The notes under the pieces were generated by a model, which worked only from the letters and a program-made list of their open reading frames with translations, did not search any database and was not told the origin of the DNA. A DNA stretch of 64,000 bases, from NCBI RefSeq assembly GCF_041346945.1, contig NZ_CP166850.1, forward strand, positions 2,294,001 through 2,358,000. Reading direction: 5' to 3'. Source of the stretch: Amycolatopsis sp. cg9. Lineage in GTDB: Bacteria; Actinomycetota; Actinomycetes; Mycobacteriales; Pseudonocardiaceae. Shown piece by piece: positions 16,860-25,413 of this stretch (its first letter is position 1; every line of letters begins with the position of its first letter). The position numbers were made by a program, and so were the translations under genes.

Positions 16860-18332
16860 ATGACCGAGCGGTTCAAGGTCGTGATCGTGGGCACCGGGTT
16901 TTCCGGGCTCGGCCAGGCGATCCAGCTCGAAAAGGCCGGCATCCGGGACTACGTGGTCCTGGAGAAGGCCACCGAAGTGGGCGGGACCTGGCGGGACAAC
17001 TCGTACCCCGGGTGCGCGTGCGACGTGCAGTCGCACATGTACTCGTTCTCGTACGAGCAGAACCCGGACTGGTCGCGGTCGTTCTCGCCGCAGCCGGAGA
17101 TCTTCGAGTACCTCAAGGGCGTCGCGGACAAGTACCGGCTGCGCGAGAAGATCCGGTTCGGCGTCGAGCTCACCGGCGCCCACTGGGACGAGCGCGAGCG
17201 CCGCTGGACGGCGACGACCAAGGACGGCCGCGAGTTCGTCGCGCAGTTCCTCGTTTCCGGCGTCGGCGGCCTGCACATCCCGCAGGTGCCCGAGCTGCCC
17301 GGGATCGCGAAGTTCAAGGGCCAGACCTGGCACTCCGCGCAGTGGAACCACGAATACGACCTGCGCGGCAAGAGGGTCGCCGTGGTCGGCACCGGCGCCA
17401 GCGCCGTCCAGTTCGTGCCGAAGATCGCCCCCGACGTCGCCGAGCTGACGCTGTTCCAGCGCACGCCGCCGTGGATCATGCCCAAGCCCGACCACGCGAT
17501 GCCGTCGTGGGCGCAGACGCTGTTCAAGCGCGTGCCCGGCACCCAGCGGGTCTACCGCAACGCGCTGTACTGGCTGCTCGAAGCGCGCGCCATCGGCTTC
17601 AACGGCCACCCGGCGATCATGAAGGCCGGTGAGCTGATCGCGAAGCGCAACATCGCGAAGGGCATCAAGGACCCCGCGCTGCGCAAGAAGGTCACGCCGG
17701 ACTACACCATGGGCTGCAAGCGCGTCCTGATCTCCAACGACTACTACCCGGCGCTGGACCGGCCGAACGTCGACGTGAACACCGCCGGGATCAAGGAGGT
17801 CAAGGCGCACTCGATCGTCGACTCCGCCGGCGTCGAGCACGAGGTCGACGCGATCGTCTACGGCACCGGCTTCAAGGTCACCGACGCGCTGGAGTACCTC
17901 GACATCACCGGCGTCGACGGCCGCGACCTCGCCAAGGAGTGGGCGGCCGAGGGGATGCGGACGCACAAGGGCATCACCGTGTCCGGCTTCCCGAACCTGT
18001 TCTTCCTGCTCGGCCCGAACACCGCGCTGGGCCACAACTCCGTCGTGTTCATGATCGAGTCGCAGTCGAAGTACGTCGTCGACGCCATCAAGCTCGCCGA
18101 CTCCCGCGACGCCGCCGCGCTCGACGTGCGGCCGGGCGTGCAGGAGAAGTTCCAGCGGGAGATCCAGGACAAGCTGGTCAAGGGCGTGTGGACGCAGGGC
18201 GGCTGCAAGAGCTGGTACCTCGACGCCAAGGGCGTGAACCGGACGATCTGGCCCGGCTTCACCTGGCGCTACTGGCTCGAGACGCGCAAGGTCGACCCGG
18301 CGGACTACGAGCTGTCCGGCCGGGCGTCATGA
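16860..18332 (+). CDS. Flavin-containing Baeyer-Villiger monooxygenase
   Basis: A 490-residue enzyme. FAD site VIVGTGFSGLGQAIQLEKAG, NADPH site VAVVGTGASAVQFVPKIA, and between them FKGQTWHSAQWNH, a close variant of the BVMO fingerprint FxGxxxHTxxW. EVGGTWRDNSYPGCACDVQS is also diagnostic. It should insert oxygen next to a ketone carbonyl to make an ester or lactone. The 3' end overlaps the next gene by ATGA. Surroundings (SDR, PF10118 hydrolase, ferredoxin-type reductase) resemble the mymA-type mycobacterial lipid operons (family knowledge; orthology not shown). Confidence 0.93.
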   Translation: MTERFKVVIVGTGFSGLGQAIQLEKAGIRDYVVLEKATEVGGTWRDNSYPGCACDVQSHMYSFSYEQNPDWSRSFSPQPEIFEYLKGVADKYRLREKIRFGVELTGAHWDERERRWTATTKDGREFVAQFLVSGVGGLHIPQVPELPGIAKFKGQTWHSAQWNHEYDLRGKRVAVVGTGASAVQFVPKIAPDVAELTLFQRTPPWIMPKPDHAMPSWAQTLFKRVPGTQRVYRNALYWLLEARAIGFNGHPAIMKAGELIAKRNIAKGIKDPALRKKVTPDYTMGCKRVLISNDYYPALDRPNVDVNTAGIKEVKAHSIVDSAGVEHEVDAIVYGTGFKVTDALEYLDITGVDGRDLAKEWAAEGMRTHKGITVSGFPNLFFLLGPNTALGHNSVVFMIESQSKYVVDAIKLADSRDAAALDVRPGVQEKFQREIQDKLVKGVWTQGGCKSWYLDAKGVNRTIWPGFTWRYWLETRKVDPADYELSGRAS

Positions 18333-19195
18333 CTTCGCCGGACGAACAGCTCGTCCTGCACGCCCGGGACGTCGAGTTCGACTGGGCGGCGCTGCCGATG
18401 CACTGGATCCCCGGCGAACCGCAGGTCACGCACACCATCAACGTCCTGCACCTGGCGCTGCCGGAGGGCGAGCGCTGGTTCGTCGAGGTGTTCAAGCAGG
18501 CGGTCCCGCTGATCCGCGACGAGCGGCTCAAGGCGGACGTCCTCGGCTTCATCGGCCAGGAGGCGGTGCACGCCGAGGCCCACGACGGCGCGGCAGCGCA
18601 CCTCGAAGCCGCCGGCGTGCGGCTGCGGCCGTTCATCGCCCAGATGGAGTGGCTGTTCCGGAAGCTGCTCGGCGACCGCGACCTGACCGGGAAAGCGGCC
18701 GAGGAGTGGCTGGTCGAGCGGCTGGGGATCGTCGCGGCGATCGAGCACTACACCGCGTTCCTCGGCCAGTGGGTGCTCGACGCGCCGCTGGAGGACGCCG
18801 GCGCCGACCCGGTGATGCTCGACCTGCTGCGCTGGCACGGCGCCGAGGAGGTCGAGCACCGGTCCGTCGCGTTCGACCTGTTCATGCACCTCGACGGCCG
18901 GTACACGCGCCGGGTCCGCAGCATGGCGGCGGTGACGCCGGTGCTGGCGTGGGTCTTCTCTCGCGGCACCCGGTACCTGATGCGCAACGACCCGACCCGC
19001 CCGGGCCGCGCGACCCTGCGGGGGTACCGCCGGGCGGCGGAACGGGGCTTGCTGCCGACCGGCCGCCAGTTGCTGCGCGAGATCCGGCCGTACTTCCGCA
19101 AGTCCTACCACCCGACGGAGACCGGGAACACCGAGCAGGCCGTGGCCTACCTGGCGAGCTCACCGGCCGCCCGGGCGGCGGACGCACCGAAGTGA
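18329..19195 (+). CDS. PF10118-type predicted metal-dependent hydrolase
   Basis: A 288-residue all-helical protein. Its ATG overlaps the BVMO stop by 4 bp. LGFIGQEAVHAEAHDGAAAH, AAIEHYTAFLGQW and LRWHGAEEVEHRSVAFDLF give repeated E/H/ExxH motifs at the spacing of a ferritin-like di-iron site, the hallmark of this family. The annotation as hydrolase is historical; an oxygenase role with the downstream reductase is equally plausible. Two identical perfect palindromes follow the stop. Confidence 0.85.
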   Translation: MTSPDEQLVLHARDVEFDWAALPMHWIPGEPQVTHTINVLHLALPEGERWFVEVFKQAVPLIRDERLKADVLGFIGQEAVHAEAHDGAAAHLEAAGVRLRPFIAQMEWLFRKLLGDRDLTGKAAEEWLVERLGIVAAIEHYTAFLGQWVLDAPLEDAGADPVMLDLLRWHGAEEVEHRSVAFDLFMHLDGRYTRRVRSMAAVTPVLAWVFSRGTRYLMRNDPTRPGRATLRGYRRAAERGLLPTGRQLLREIRPYFRKSYHPTETGNTEQAVAYLASSPAARAADAPK

Positions 19196-19207
19196 CCCCC
19201 TCGGATC

Positions 19208-19262
19208 CCGCACTTTCACGTGAAAGTGCGGCGCCCAGGTGGGCACTTTCACGTGAAAGTGC
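19208..19262. repeat. Tandem pair of perfect palindromes (CACTTTCACGTGAAAGTG)
   Basis: A 24-bp palindrome at 19208-19231 and a 20-bp one at 19243-19262 share the core GCACTTTCACGTGAAAGTGC and are separated by 11 bp. They lie between the PF10118 gene and the reductase. They belong to the dispersed hairpin family noted elsewhere in the window and may terminate or attenuate the operon. Confidence 0.7.
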
Positions 19263-19353
19263 GGGGCTTGGGTGGCCGGGGCGGCTGGACGGGAGTGGCC
19301 GGACCGACCTGCTGCTGTCCACTTTGGTCGGCGTCGTGGGCGTTTACCGGCGG

Positions 19354-20250
19354 ATGTCGGGGTTCAGCGGGAAGCGGCGGCCGCCGGTGCGGGCGGTCGA
19401 CCGGAACCTTTCGCTCGTCGTCGAAGCGGTTCGGCCCGAAGCCGAGGACGTCGTCAGCCTGCGGCTTTCGAACGGCACGCCGTTGCCGGGCTGGCGGCCG
19501 GGGGCGCACATCGATCTCGTGCTGCCGTCGGGCCTGGTCCGGCAGTACTCCCTGTGCGGCGATCCGTCCGAAAAGGAGCATTACCGCATCGCCGTGCGGA
19601 AGATCGGCGTCGCTTCGGCCGAGGTCCACGGCCTTCGGCCGGGTACGCGGGTGACCGTGCGCGGCCCGCGGACGGCGTTCCCGTTCGTCGGCGCGGGCCC
19701 GTTCCGGTTCATCGCGGGCGGTATCGGGATCACGCCGATCCTGCCGATGGTCCGCGCCGCCGCCGCGAGCGGCGCGGACTGGCGGCTGGTCTACACCGGC
19801 CGCAGCCGCGAGTCGATGCCGTTCCTCGGCGAGCTGGAGGGCGACGACCGGGTCTGGATCCGGCCGGACACCGAGTACGGCGTCCCGGCGTCCGGCGAGG
19901 AACTGCTCGAAGGCATCCCCGGGAACGCGGCGGTCTACTGCTGCGGCCCGGTGCCGATGATCGCCGGCGTCCGAGTCGCACTGGCGCTGACCGAGGGCGC
20001 GGTGCACTTCGAGCGGTTCAGCCCGCCGCCGATCGTCGAAGGCGCGCCGTTCCGGCTGACTTTGCGCAGGTCAGGGCAGGTCCTGGACGTTCCGGGCGAC
20101 CGCAGCGCCCTCGACGTCCTCCTGGCGACGCGGCCGGGCACGCCGTACTCGTGCCGCCAGGGCTTCTGCGGGACCTGCGCGGTGCCGACGGCCGACGGCG
20201 GATCGATGCGGATCTGCGTCGACCGCGGCCCCGCGGTGCTCGACCTATGA
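19354..20250 (+). CDS. FAD/2Fe-2S oxygenase reductase (ferredoxin-type PDR family)
   Basis: About 298 residues from ATG 19354. The flavin domain has VRQYSLCGDP (RxYS). The NAD site is FIAGGIGITPILPMVRAA with YCCGPVPMI near its end. The C-terminal plant-type ferredoxin domain has YSCRQGFCGTCAV and a final cysteine in MRIC (Cx4Cx2C...C). It should pass electrons from NAD(P)H to a partner oxygenase, with the PF10118 protein or another oxygenase as candidate. The frame is open upstream to a possible TTG at about 19324; start uncertain. Confidence 0.87.
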   Translation: MSGFSGKRRPPVRAVDRNLSLVVEAVRPEAEDVVSLRLSNGTPLPGWRPGAHIDLVLPSGLVRQYSLCGDPSEKEHYRIAVRKIGVASAEVHGLRPGTRVTVRGPRTAFPFVGAGPFRFIAGGIGITPILPMVRAAAASGADWRLVYTGRSRESMPFLGELEGDDRVWIRPDTEYGVPASGEELLEGIPGNAAVYCCGPVPMIAGVRVALALTEGAVHFERFSPPPIVEGAPFRLTLRRSGQVLDVPGDRSALDVLLATRPGTPYSCRQGFCGTCAVPTADGGSMRICVDRGPAVLDL

Positions 20251-20529
20251 CCCCTGGGGCAGCCAGGCGCCGATCACCGGCTTGAACTCGCGGACGGTCC
20301 GCTCGGCGATGACGCCTTCGAGCGCGTACGGGTCCTGGTCGAGCGTCTCCTTCAGGTGCGCCTCGTCGTCGGCCTGGTAGAGCGTGAGGCCGCCGGTGCC
20401 GTCGCCGAGCGGGCCGGCGACCGCGACGCGGCCCTGCTCGGCCAGCTTGCCCAGGAACTCGCGGTGCCGCGGCCGCACCTCCTGGAGCTTCTCCTGGACG
20501 TAGGTGATTTCGACGAGGTACCAGGCCAT
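20245..20529 (-). CDS. YciI-like protein
   Basis: A 94-residue ferredoxin-like-fold protein. MAWYLVEITYVQEK, REFLGKLAEQGRVAVAGPLG and DDEAHLKETLDQDPYALEGV match YciI, with the conserved His/Asp pair region present. ATG 20529 has GGAG nearby. Its TAG stop and Ser codon overlap the TGA of the convergent reductase. Family members are small possible enzymes or muconolactone-isomerase-like proteins; role unknown. Confidence 0.85.
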   Translation of the reverse strand: MAWYLVEITYVQEKLQEVRPRHREFLGKLAEQGRVAVAGPLGDGTGGLTLYQADDEAHLKETLDQDPYALEGVIAERTVREFKPVIGAWLPQGS

Positions 20530-20730
20530 GTGGATCTCCGGGGTCGGGCGGGGGCGGGACGGAACCGACGCTACCCGGGTCGCCGCGGTGTCCCAGCATC
20601 CGATCTGTGGCGACGGGAGGCCAACCCGATAGGCTGGGCGTGCGTCAGTACCTGTGTGAGCGCTGTGAATACCGTGAACCTGCTGACGCGACACACCGTG
20701 CAAACCGGGGTCGGAGACAGGCAGGGGTTC

Positions 20731-21303
20731 ATGCTCGAGGGCAATGCGGAACGCAGTGTCGAGGCAACCCTCGGCCACCTGCGGGTCATGGACGGTCCGG
20801 CCCCGGCGCAGACAGCCGCGCCGCTGACCCTCGAAGACCTCTACCGCCAGCACCGGATGCGGCTGGTCCGGCTGGCGATCCTGCTGGTCGACGAGCCCGC
20901 GACCGCGGAAGACGTCGTCCAGGAGGCCTTCACCGGCCTGCACCGCAACTGGGGACGGCTCCGGGACGCCGCGGCCGCCGTCGGCTACCTGCGCACCGCC
21001 GTGGTCAACGGGTCGCGCAGCGTGCTGCGCCGGCGCAAGACCGCCCGCGAGTACGTGCCGCCGCACGCCGTCAACGCCCGGTCCGCGGAGAGCCTCGCGA
21101 TGCTCTCCAACGAGCACCAGGCCGTCGTGTCCGCCTTGTCCAAGTTGCCGCCCCGCCAGCGCGAGGTGCTGGTGCTCCGTTACTACGGAGGGCTGAGCGA
21201 AGCCGAAATCTCTGAGGCGGCAGGCATTTCCAAGGGTACCGTTAAATCGACCGCCAGCCGGGCGCTCGAGGCACTCCAGAAGGCCATGCAAGCCCCACAG
21301 TGA
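20731..21303 (+). CDS. SigE-type ECF RNA polymerase sigma factor
   Basis: About 190 residues. Region 2 is LYRQHRMRLVRLAILLVDEP with AEDVVQEAFTGLHRNW; region 4 is LPPRQREVLVLRYYGGLSEA followed by a helix-turn-helix (ISEAAGISKGTVKSTASRAL). ATG 20731 with AGGGGT upstream is chosen; the frame continues upstream to GTG codons around 20650-20660 without a ribosome site. It matches the actinobacterial SigE-family subgroup that lacks an adjacent anti-sigma gene, as here. The target promoters are unknown. The 200 bp before it carry only the probable promoter. Confidence 0.88.
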   Translation: MLEGNAERSVEATLGHLRVMDGPAPAQTAAPLTLEDLYRQHRMRLVRLAILLVDEPATAEDVVQEAFTGLHRNWGRLRDAAAAVGYLRTAVVNGSRSVLRRRKTAREYVPPHAVNARSAESLAMLSNEHQAVVSALSKLPPRQREVLVLRYYGGLSEAEISEAAGISKGTVKSTASRALEALQKAMQAPQ

Positions 21304-21343
21304 CCCGGGTGGACCATTCCGATCACTGAGTCGTATCACCATG

Positions 21344-21359
21344 CTTGGTCCAGACCAAT
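21344..21359. promoter_or_regulatory. DasR-responsive element (dre) upstream of nagA
   Basis: CTTGGTCCAGACCAAT contains a perfect 14-bp palindrome TTGGTC-CA-GACCAA and fits the dre consensus ACTGGTCTAGACCACT at 12 or more positions. It ends 15 bp before the nagA start, where GlcNAc-regulated DasR sites are found in streptomycetes. Confidence 0.85.
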
Positions 21360-21373
21360 ATATGCTGGGGTGC

Positions 21374-22546
21374 GTGAGAGGCGCCGGAGATTTCGTGATC
21401 ATGGGCGGCCGGGTCGCCGCCCCGGACCGTGTACTCGACGACGGCTGGGTAGCCGTCTCCGACGGGCGGATCGCCGGCGTGGGTTCCGGGACCCCGCCGT
21501 CCGGCGAGCACGTGGACGTCGGAGGGGCGCTGGTCGTCCCCGGGTTCATCGACACCCACTGCCACGGCGGGGGAGGTGCTTCGTTCACCTCCCTCGATCC
21601 GGAGGAACTCCTGACGGCGGTGCGAGCGCACCGCCGTCACGGCACCACGACCATGCTCGCCAGCCTGGTCTCCGACCCGGTCGACATCCTGCGTGAGCAG
21701 GTCGCCGCGCTGCGTGAGATCGTCCAGGACGGCGAGGTCGCGGGCATCCACCTGGAGGGGCCCTTCATCTCGAAGGCCCGCTGCGGGGCCCACGACCCGG
21801 AGACGCTCCTCGAGCCGGACACCGGCACGGTCGAGAAGCTCCTGCGCGCCGGCCAGGGCGCGATCCGGATGGTCACCATCGCCCCCGAGCTGCACGGCGG
21901 TGTGAAGGCCGTCCGGCAGCTGGCCGAGTCCGGCGTCATCGCCGCCATCGGCCACACCGACGGCGTCGAGGAGCAGCTGCTGCCCGCCATCGACGCGGGC
22001 GCTTCGGTGGCGACGCACCTGTTCAACGGCATGCGCCCGCTCCACCACCGCGAACCCGGCCCGGTCGGGGCACTGCTCGACGACGAGCGCATCACGATCG
22101 AGCTCATCTGCGACCTGGTCCACCTGCACCCGACGGTGGTCCGGCTGGCCGCGAAGCACGCGGGCCGCAACCGCACGGTCCTCATCACCGACGCGATGTC
22201 GGCCACCGACGCGGCCGACGGCCGCTACACGCTGGGCCGCCTCGAGGTCGACGTCCACGACGGCGTCGCGACCCTCGCCGACAACGGCTCGCTGGCCGGC
22301 AGCACCCTGACGATGGACACCGCCTTCCGCAATCTGGTCCGGGGTGCGAAACTCGGCATCCTCGACGCGGTGCACGCGACCTCGCAGCGCCCCGCGGAGC
22401 TGCTCGGCATCGCGGACCGCACCGGCATGCTGTGCGCGGGCTACGAGGCCGACATCGTGGTCCTCGACCAGGACCTGCGGCCGTCGAAGGTGCTGCGCCG
22501 GGGTGAGTGGGTCGCCGAAGTGGGTACGGCTACCTTGAGCACCTAG
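21374..22546 (+). CDS. nagA: N-acetylglucosamine-6-phosphate deacetylase
   Basis: About 390 residues from GTG 21374. The amidohydrolase metal motif GFIDTHCHGGGG is followed by GIHLEGPFIS, the phosphate/metal residues AIGHTDGVEEQ and ATHLFNGMRPLHHREPG, and ITDAMSATDAADG with the catalytic Asp. It converts GlcNAc-6-phosphate to glucosamine-6-phosphate and acetate, feeding chitin and cell-wall sugar into glycolysis. A dre operator just upstream predicts DasR repression relieved by GlcN-6-P. Alternative starts at ATG 21362 and ATG 21401 exist. Confidence 0.95.
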   Translation: MRGAGDFVIMGGRVAAPDRVLDDGWVAVSDGRIAGVGSGTPPSGEHVDVGGALVVPGFIDTHCHGGGGASFTSLDPEELLTAVRAHRRHGTTTMLASLVSDPVDILREQVAALREIVQDGEVAGIHLEGPFISKARCGAHDPETLLEPDTGTVEKLLRAGQGAIRMVTIAPELHGGVKAVRQLAESGVIAAIGHTDGVEEQLLPAIDAGASVATHLFNGMRPLHHREPGPVGALLDDERITIELICDLVHLHPTVVRLAAKHAGRNRTVLITDAMSATDAADGRYTLGRLEVDVHDGVATLADNGSLAGSTLTMDTAFRNLVRGAKLGILDAVHATSQRPAELLGIADRTGMLCAGYEADIVVLDQDLRPSKVLRRGEWVAEVGTATLST

Positions 22547-22573
22547 GGTTTGAGCACGAGGAGACGGGCGGAG

Positions 22574-22927
22574 ATGAGCGAGCCGAAGGACCCCGAGCAA
22601 CTGCTGGCGGACGCCCTTCGCGCGCAAGCCGTCTTCGCCCCTTCGGCATCGCCGGCCCGCGACCCGGAACCGGCGACCGACGCCGTCCCGACCAGCGCGA
22701 TCAACGAGCTGCCCTCGGCGTACGGCCTGCTCTCGGGCGCGAGCGCGGACTCACTGGAGCGCGAGCGCGCGGCACTGGACGGGGCCTCCGAAGCACCGAC
22801 GGCGTACAACCCGCCACCGCCCGTCCCGCGTTCGTCGGCGCAGCTGCCCGCGTACTGGATCTTGCTGCTGGCGGTGCTGCTGGGCCTCGCGGCGGGGTCC
22901 GTGGTGGGCCTGCTGACGCTGGTCTGA
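22574..22927 (+). CDS. Small tail-anchored membrane protein, unknown function
   Basis: A 117-residue protein. The soluble, acidic, Ala/Pro-rich N-terminal ~90 residues (MSEPKDPEQLLADALRAQAV ...) end in PPPPVPRSSAQLPAYW and one C-terminal transmembrane helix (ILLLAVLLGLAAGSVVGLLT). ATG 22574 follows GGCGGAG. It lies 27 bp after nagA and may share its transcript. No known family recognised. Confidence 0.72.
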   Translation: MSEPKDPEQLLADALRAQAVFAPSASPARDPEPATDAVPTSAINELPSAYGLLSGASADSLERERAALDGASEAPTAYNPPPPVPRSSAQLPAYWILLLAVLLGLAAGSVVGLLTLV

Positions 22928-22971
22928 CGGGTCTCAGTAACGACTCAGGGTGACCCTGTACCGTTTTCGAG

Positions 22972-23673
22972 GTGATTCTCGCCCAGAGCACGGTCAACAC
23001 GATGTCGCTGCTGCCGTCATGGCTGGACCCCTACGTCCTCCTCGACGGCGTGGCCGGTCCCGCCGTCGCGGTGCTGTGCCTCGTCATCTTCATCGAAAGC
23101 AGCATCTTCCCGGTGCTGCCGGGTGACTCCCTGCTGTTCACGGCGGGCCTGCTCATCGCCGGCGACAAGCTGCTGCCGCTCTGGCTGACCTGCGTACTGG
23201 TCACCGTGGCCGCGCTGCTCGGCAACGTCGTGGGCTACTACATCGGCTACTTCGCCGGGCCCAAGCTGTTCAACCGGCCGGACTCCAAGATCTTCAAACG
23301 GGAGCACGTCGACAAGACGCACGCCTTCCTGGAGAAGCACGGCCCGAAGGCGGTCGTGCTGGCCCGGTTCGTGCCGTTCGTCCGGACGTTCATCACGTGG
23401 ATCGCCGGGATCGGCCGGATGGACCCGAAGCGCTACTTCACCTACACGGTGATCGGCGGCATCCTCTGGGCGGCGGGCATCACGGTGCTCGGGTACGTGC
23501 TCGGCGACATCCCCTTCATCGGCAAGAACATCGACGCGATCTTCGTGCTGATCGTGCTCATCTCGGTGGTCCCGATCGTCATCGAGTACCTGAAGGCGCG
23601 CCGCGAGAAGAAGGCGGCGCTGTCTTCGGCGGACCCGGAGGTCACGCAGCGGATCCCGCGGATCAAGGACTGA
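22972..23673 (+). CDS. DedA-family membrane protein
   Basis: A 233-residue DedA/VTT-domain protein. FIESSIFPVLPGDSLLFTAG and GYYIGYFAGPKLF are the re-entrant loop and glycine motif; RFVPFVRTFITWIAGIGRM is the conserved arginine region of these proton-dependent lipid scramblases and transporters. The GTG at 22972 gives VILAQSTVNTM; the internal ATG at 23002 is an alternative. A strong terminator follows. A second DedA paralogue lies at 30.1 kb. Family members help undecaprenyl-phosphate or phospholipid recycling. Confidence 0.9.
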   Translation: MILAQSTVNTMSLLPSWLDPYVLLDGVAGPAVAVLCLVIFIESSIFPVLPGDSLLFTAGLLIAGDKLLPLWLTCVLVTVAALLGNVVGYYIGYFAGPKLFNRPDSKIFKREHVDKTHAFLEKHGPKAVVLARFVPFVRTFITWIAGIGRMDPKRYFTYTVIGGILWAAGITVLGYVLGDIPFIGKNIDAIFVLIVLISVVPIVIEYLKARREKKAALSSADPEVTQRIPRIKD

Positions 23674-23688
23674 GTCTCGGCGAAGTTC

Positions 23689-23719
23689 GGGCCCCACCGG
23701 TCGGCGGTGGGGCCCTTTT
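23689..23719 (+). terminator. Rho-independent terminator after dedA
   Basis: GGGCCCCACC (23689-23698) pairs with GGTGGGGCCC (23706-23715), loop of seven, followed by TTTTC. Confidence 0.85.
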
Positions 23720-23777
23720 CGTCTCCGGCTCAGGTCTGCTGAGGTGAGCCCCGGCGGCGAGGACCGGGGGCAGCTCG

Positions 23778-23844
23778 CGGGAGGGTCGCGAATGAGTCAT
23801 TGGGGACCACCAACGTCCCGAATGAGTCATTCGCGACCCTCCCG
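23778..23844. repeat. 24-bp inverted repeat carrying GAATGAGTCATT
   Basis: Arms at 23778-23801 and 23821-23844 pair with a single mismatch at the centre of the nested AATGAGTCATT palindrome. The loop is 19 bases. It lies in the 277-bp gap between convergent dedA and the GlcD-type gene, between two ordinary terminators, so it is not needed as a terminator. Confidence 0.75.
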
Positions 23845-23902
23845 AGCACCGGGCCAAGACCGAGCCGCCCGAAACTGTCGGACCCCGGCGGTAACGTGAA
23901 AA

Positions 23903-23933
23903 CAGGGGTCCCCCGGGCGGGGACCCCTGCCGG
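23903..23933 (-). terminator. Hairpin terminator after the GlcD-type gene
   Basis: CAGGGGTCCCC (23903-23913) pairs with GGGGACCCCTG (23919-23929), loop CGGGC. Read on the minus strand it is followed by TTTTCACG, a proper T-run for the FAD oxidase transcript. Confidence 0.75.
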
Positions 23934-23950
23934 CGCGGCTCAGGTGCGGC

Positions 23951-25342
23951 TCAGGTCATCGAGAACATCGAGCCCGGGTTGAACAGGTTCTCCGGGTCCA
24001 GCGCCTGCTTGATCTGCCGGTGCACCCGCAGGCCCACCGGGCCGATCTCCCTCGCCAGCCACTCGCGCTTGATCTTCCCGACCCCGTGCTCCCCGGTCAC
24101 CGTGCCGCCGAGGGACAGGCCGATCTCGAGGATCTCGTCGAACGCGCGCTGGGCGCGGGCGAACTCGTCCGGGTCGTCGGGCTGGTAGACGATCGTCGGG
24201 TGCATGTTGCCGTCGCCGGCGTGCCCGACCACCGCGATCCGCAGCCCGACCTCCTCGCTGATCTTCTCGCAGCCGCGGATCAGCTCGGCGATGCGCGTCC
24301 GCGGTACGCAGACGTCGTCGGTCAGCCACAGCCCGTACGTCTCCAGCGCGGTCAGCACGACCCGGCGGGCCTGCAGCAGCATCCGCCCCTCTTCGAGGTC
24401 TTCGGTCGTGTACGCCAGGTCGGCGCCGCAGTCGACGCAGATCTGCTCCAGCGCCGCCAGCTCGCGGCGGGCGACCTCGCCGCCCGCGTCGGACTGGCCC
24501 AGCAGCAGCGCCTGGCAGTCCGAGCCCGCGCCCAGGTCCGTCTTCAGGTAGGTCTCGGACGCCTTGATCGACGACGCGTCCATGATCTCCAGCAACGACG
24601 GCACGAGCCCTTCGCGCACCACCCGCGCCACGGCCTCCCCGGCCGCTTCGGTCGTGCTGAAGCCCGCGACCAGCGTGGCCGGGGCCTGGGGCAGCGGCTT
24701 GAGCTGGACCGTCGCCTGCGTGATGACGCCGAGCGTGCCCTCGCTGCCGACGAACAGGCGGGCCAGGTCGTAGCCGGCCACGCCCTTGACCGTCCGGCGG
24801 CCCGTCTTCAGCAACGACCCGTCCGCCAGGACGACCTCGAGGCCGAGCACCGAGTCGGTCGTCACGCCGTACTTCACGCAGCAGAGCCCGCCCGCGTTCG
24901 TCGACAGGTTGCCGCCGATCGTGCACCAGTCGTAGCTCGACGGGTCCGGCGGGTAGAACAGCCCGTGCTTCTCCACGGCGTTGCGGAAGTCCAGGTTGAC
25001 GACGCCGGGCTGCACGACGGCCAGCCGGTTGCCCGGGTCGATCTCCACGATCTCGTTCAGCTTGGTCAGCGACAGCATCACGCAGCCGTCGATCGCGTTC
25101 GCGGCGCCGGACAGGCCGCTGCCCGCGCCGCGCGGCACGATCGGCACCCTCGCTTCGGCGCACGCCTTGACGACCGCCTGCACCTGTTCGACGTTCTCGG
25201 GCAGCACCACCGCCAGCGGCCGGCCGGACGGCGCCAGCGGCATCATGTCGCGGGCGTACGACGCGGTGACGTCGGTGTCGGTGAGCACGGCGCTCTTGCC
25301 GAGCAGGTCGCGGAGCCGGGTGACCAAAGCTTCGTCGCTCAT
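23951..25342 (-). CDS. FAD-linked oxidase, glycolate oxidase GlcD-like
   Basis: A 463-residue vanillyl-alcohol-oxidase-family flavoprotein. The PCMH FAD site is VPIVPRGAGSGLSGAANAID, followed by NPRN-equivalent DPGNRLAVVQPGVVN and IGGNLSTNAGGLCCVKYG. The C-terminal substrate part has GHAGDGNMHPTIVYQ and GTVTGEHGVGKIKREWL, with the His and Asn residues typical of D-2-hydroxyacid or glycolate dehydrogenases. ATG 25342 is preceded by GAGG. No glcE or glcF subunit is adjacent, so it may act alone like D-lactate or D-2-hydroxyglutarate dehydrogenases. Confidence 0.92.
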   Translation of the reverse strand: MSDEALVTRLRDLLGKSAVLTDTDVTASYARDMMPLAPSGRPLAVVLPENVEQVQAVVKACAEARVPIVPRGAGSGLSGAANAIDGCVMLSLTKLNEIVEIDPGNRLAVVQPGVVNLDFRNAVEKHGLFYPPDPSSYDWCTIGGNLSTNAGGLCCVKYGVTTDSVLGLEVVLADGSLLKTGRRTVKGVAGYDLARLFVGSEGTLGVITQATVQLKPLPQAPATLVAGFSTTEAAGEAVARVVREGLVPSLLEIMDASSIKASETYLKTDLGAGSDCQALLLGQSDAGGEVARRELAALEQICVDCGADLAYTTEDLEEGRMLLQARRVVLTALETYGLWLTDDVCVPRTRIAELIRGCEKISEEVGLRIAVVGHAGDGNMHPTIVYQPDDPDEFARAQRAFDEILEIGLSLGGTVTGEHGVGKIKREWLAREIGPVGLRVHRQIKQALDPENLFNPGSMFSMT

Positions 25343-25413
25343 GGCCTCATCGTAAGCCCGGTCAGTCCGCACTGCGGAACTAAAGTTTCAAAACCAGCCA
25401 CGCGGAGCAGCCC

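Noticed and set aside
19208..19262. A CRISPR-like repeat pair.
   Set aside because: The units are self-complementary, only two occur, and the 11-bp separation is too short for spacers.
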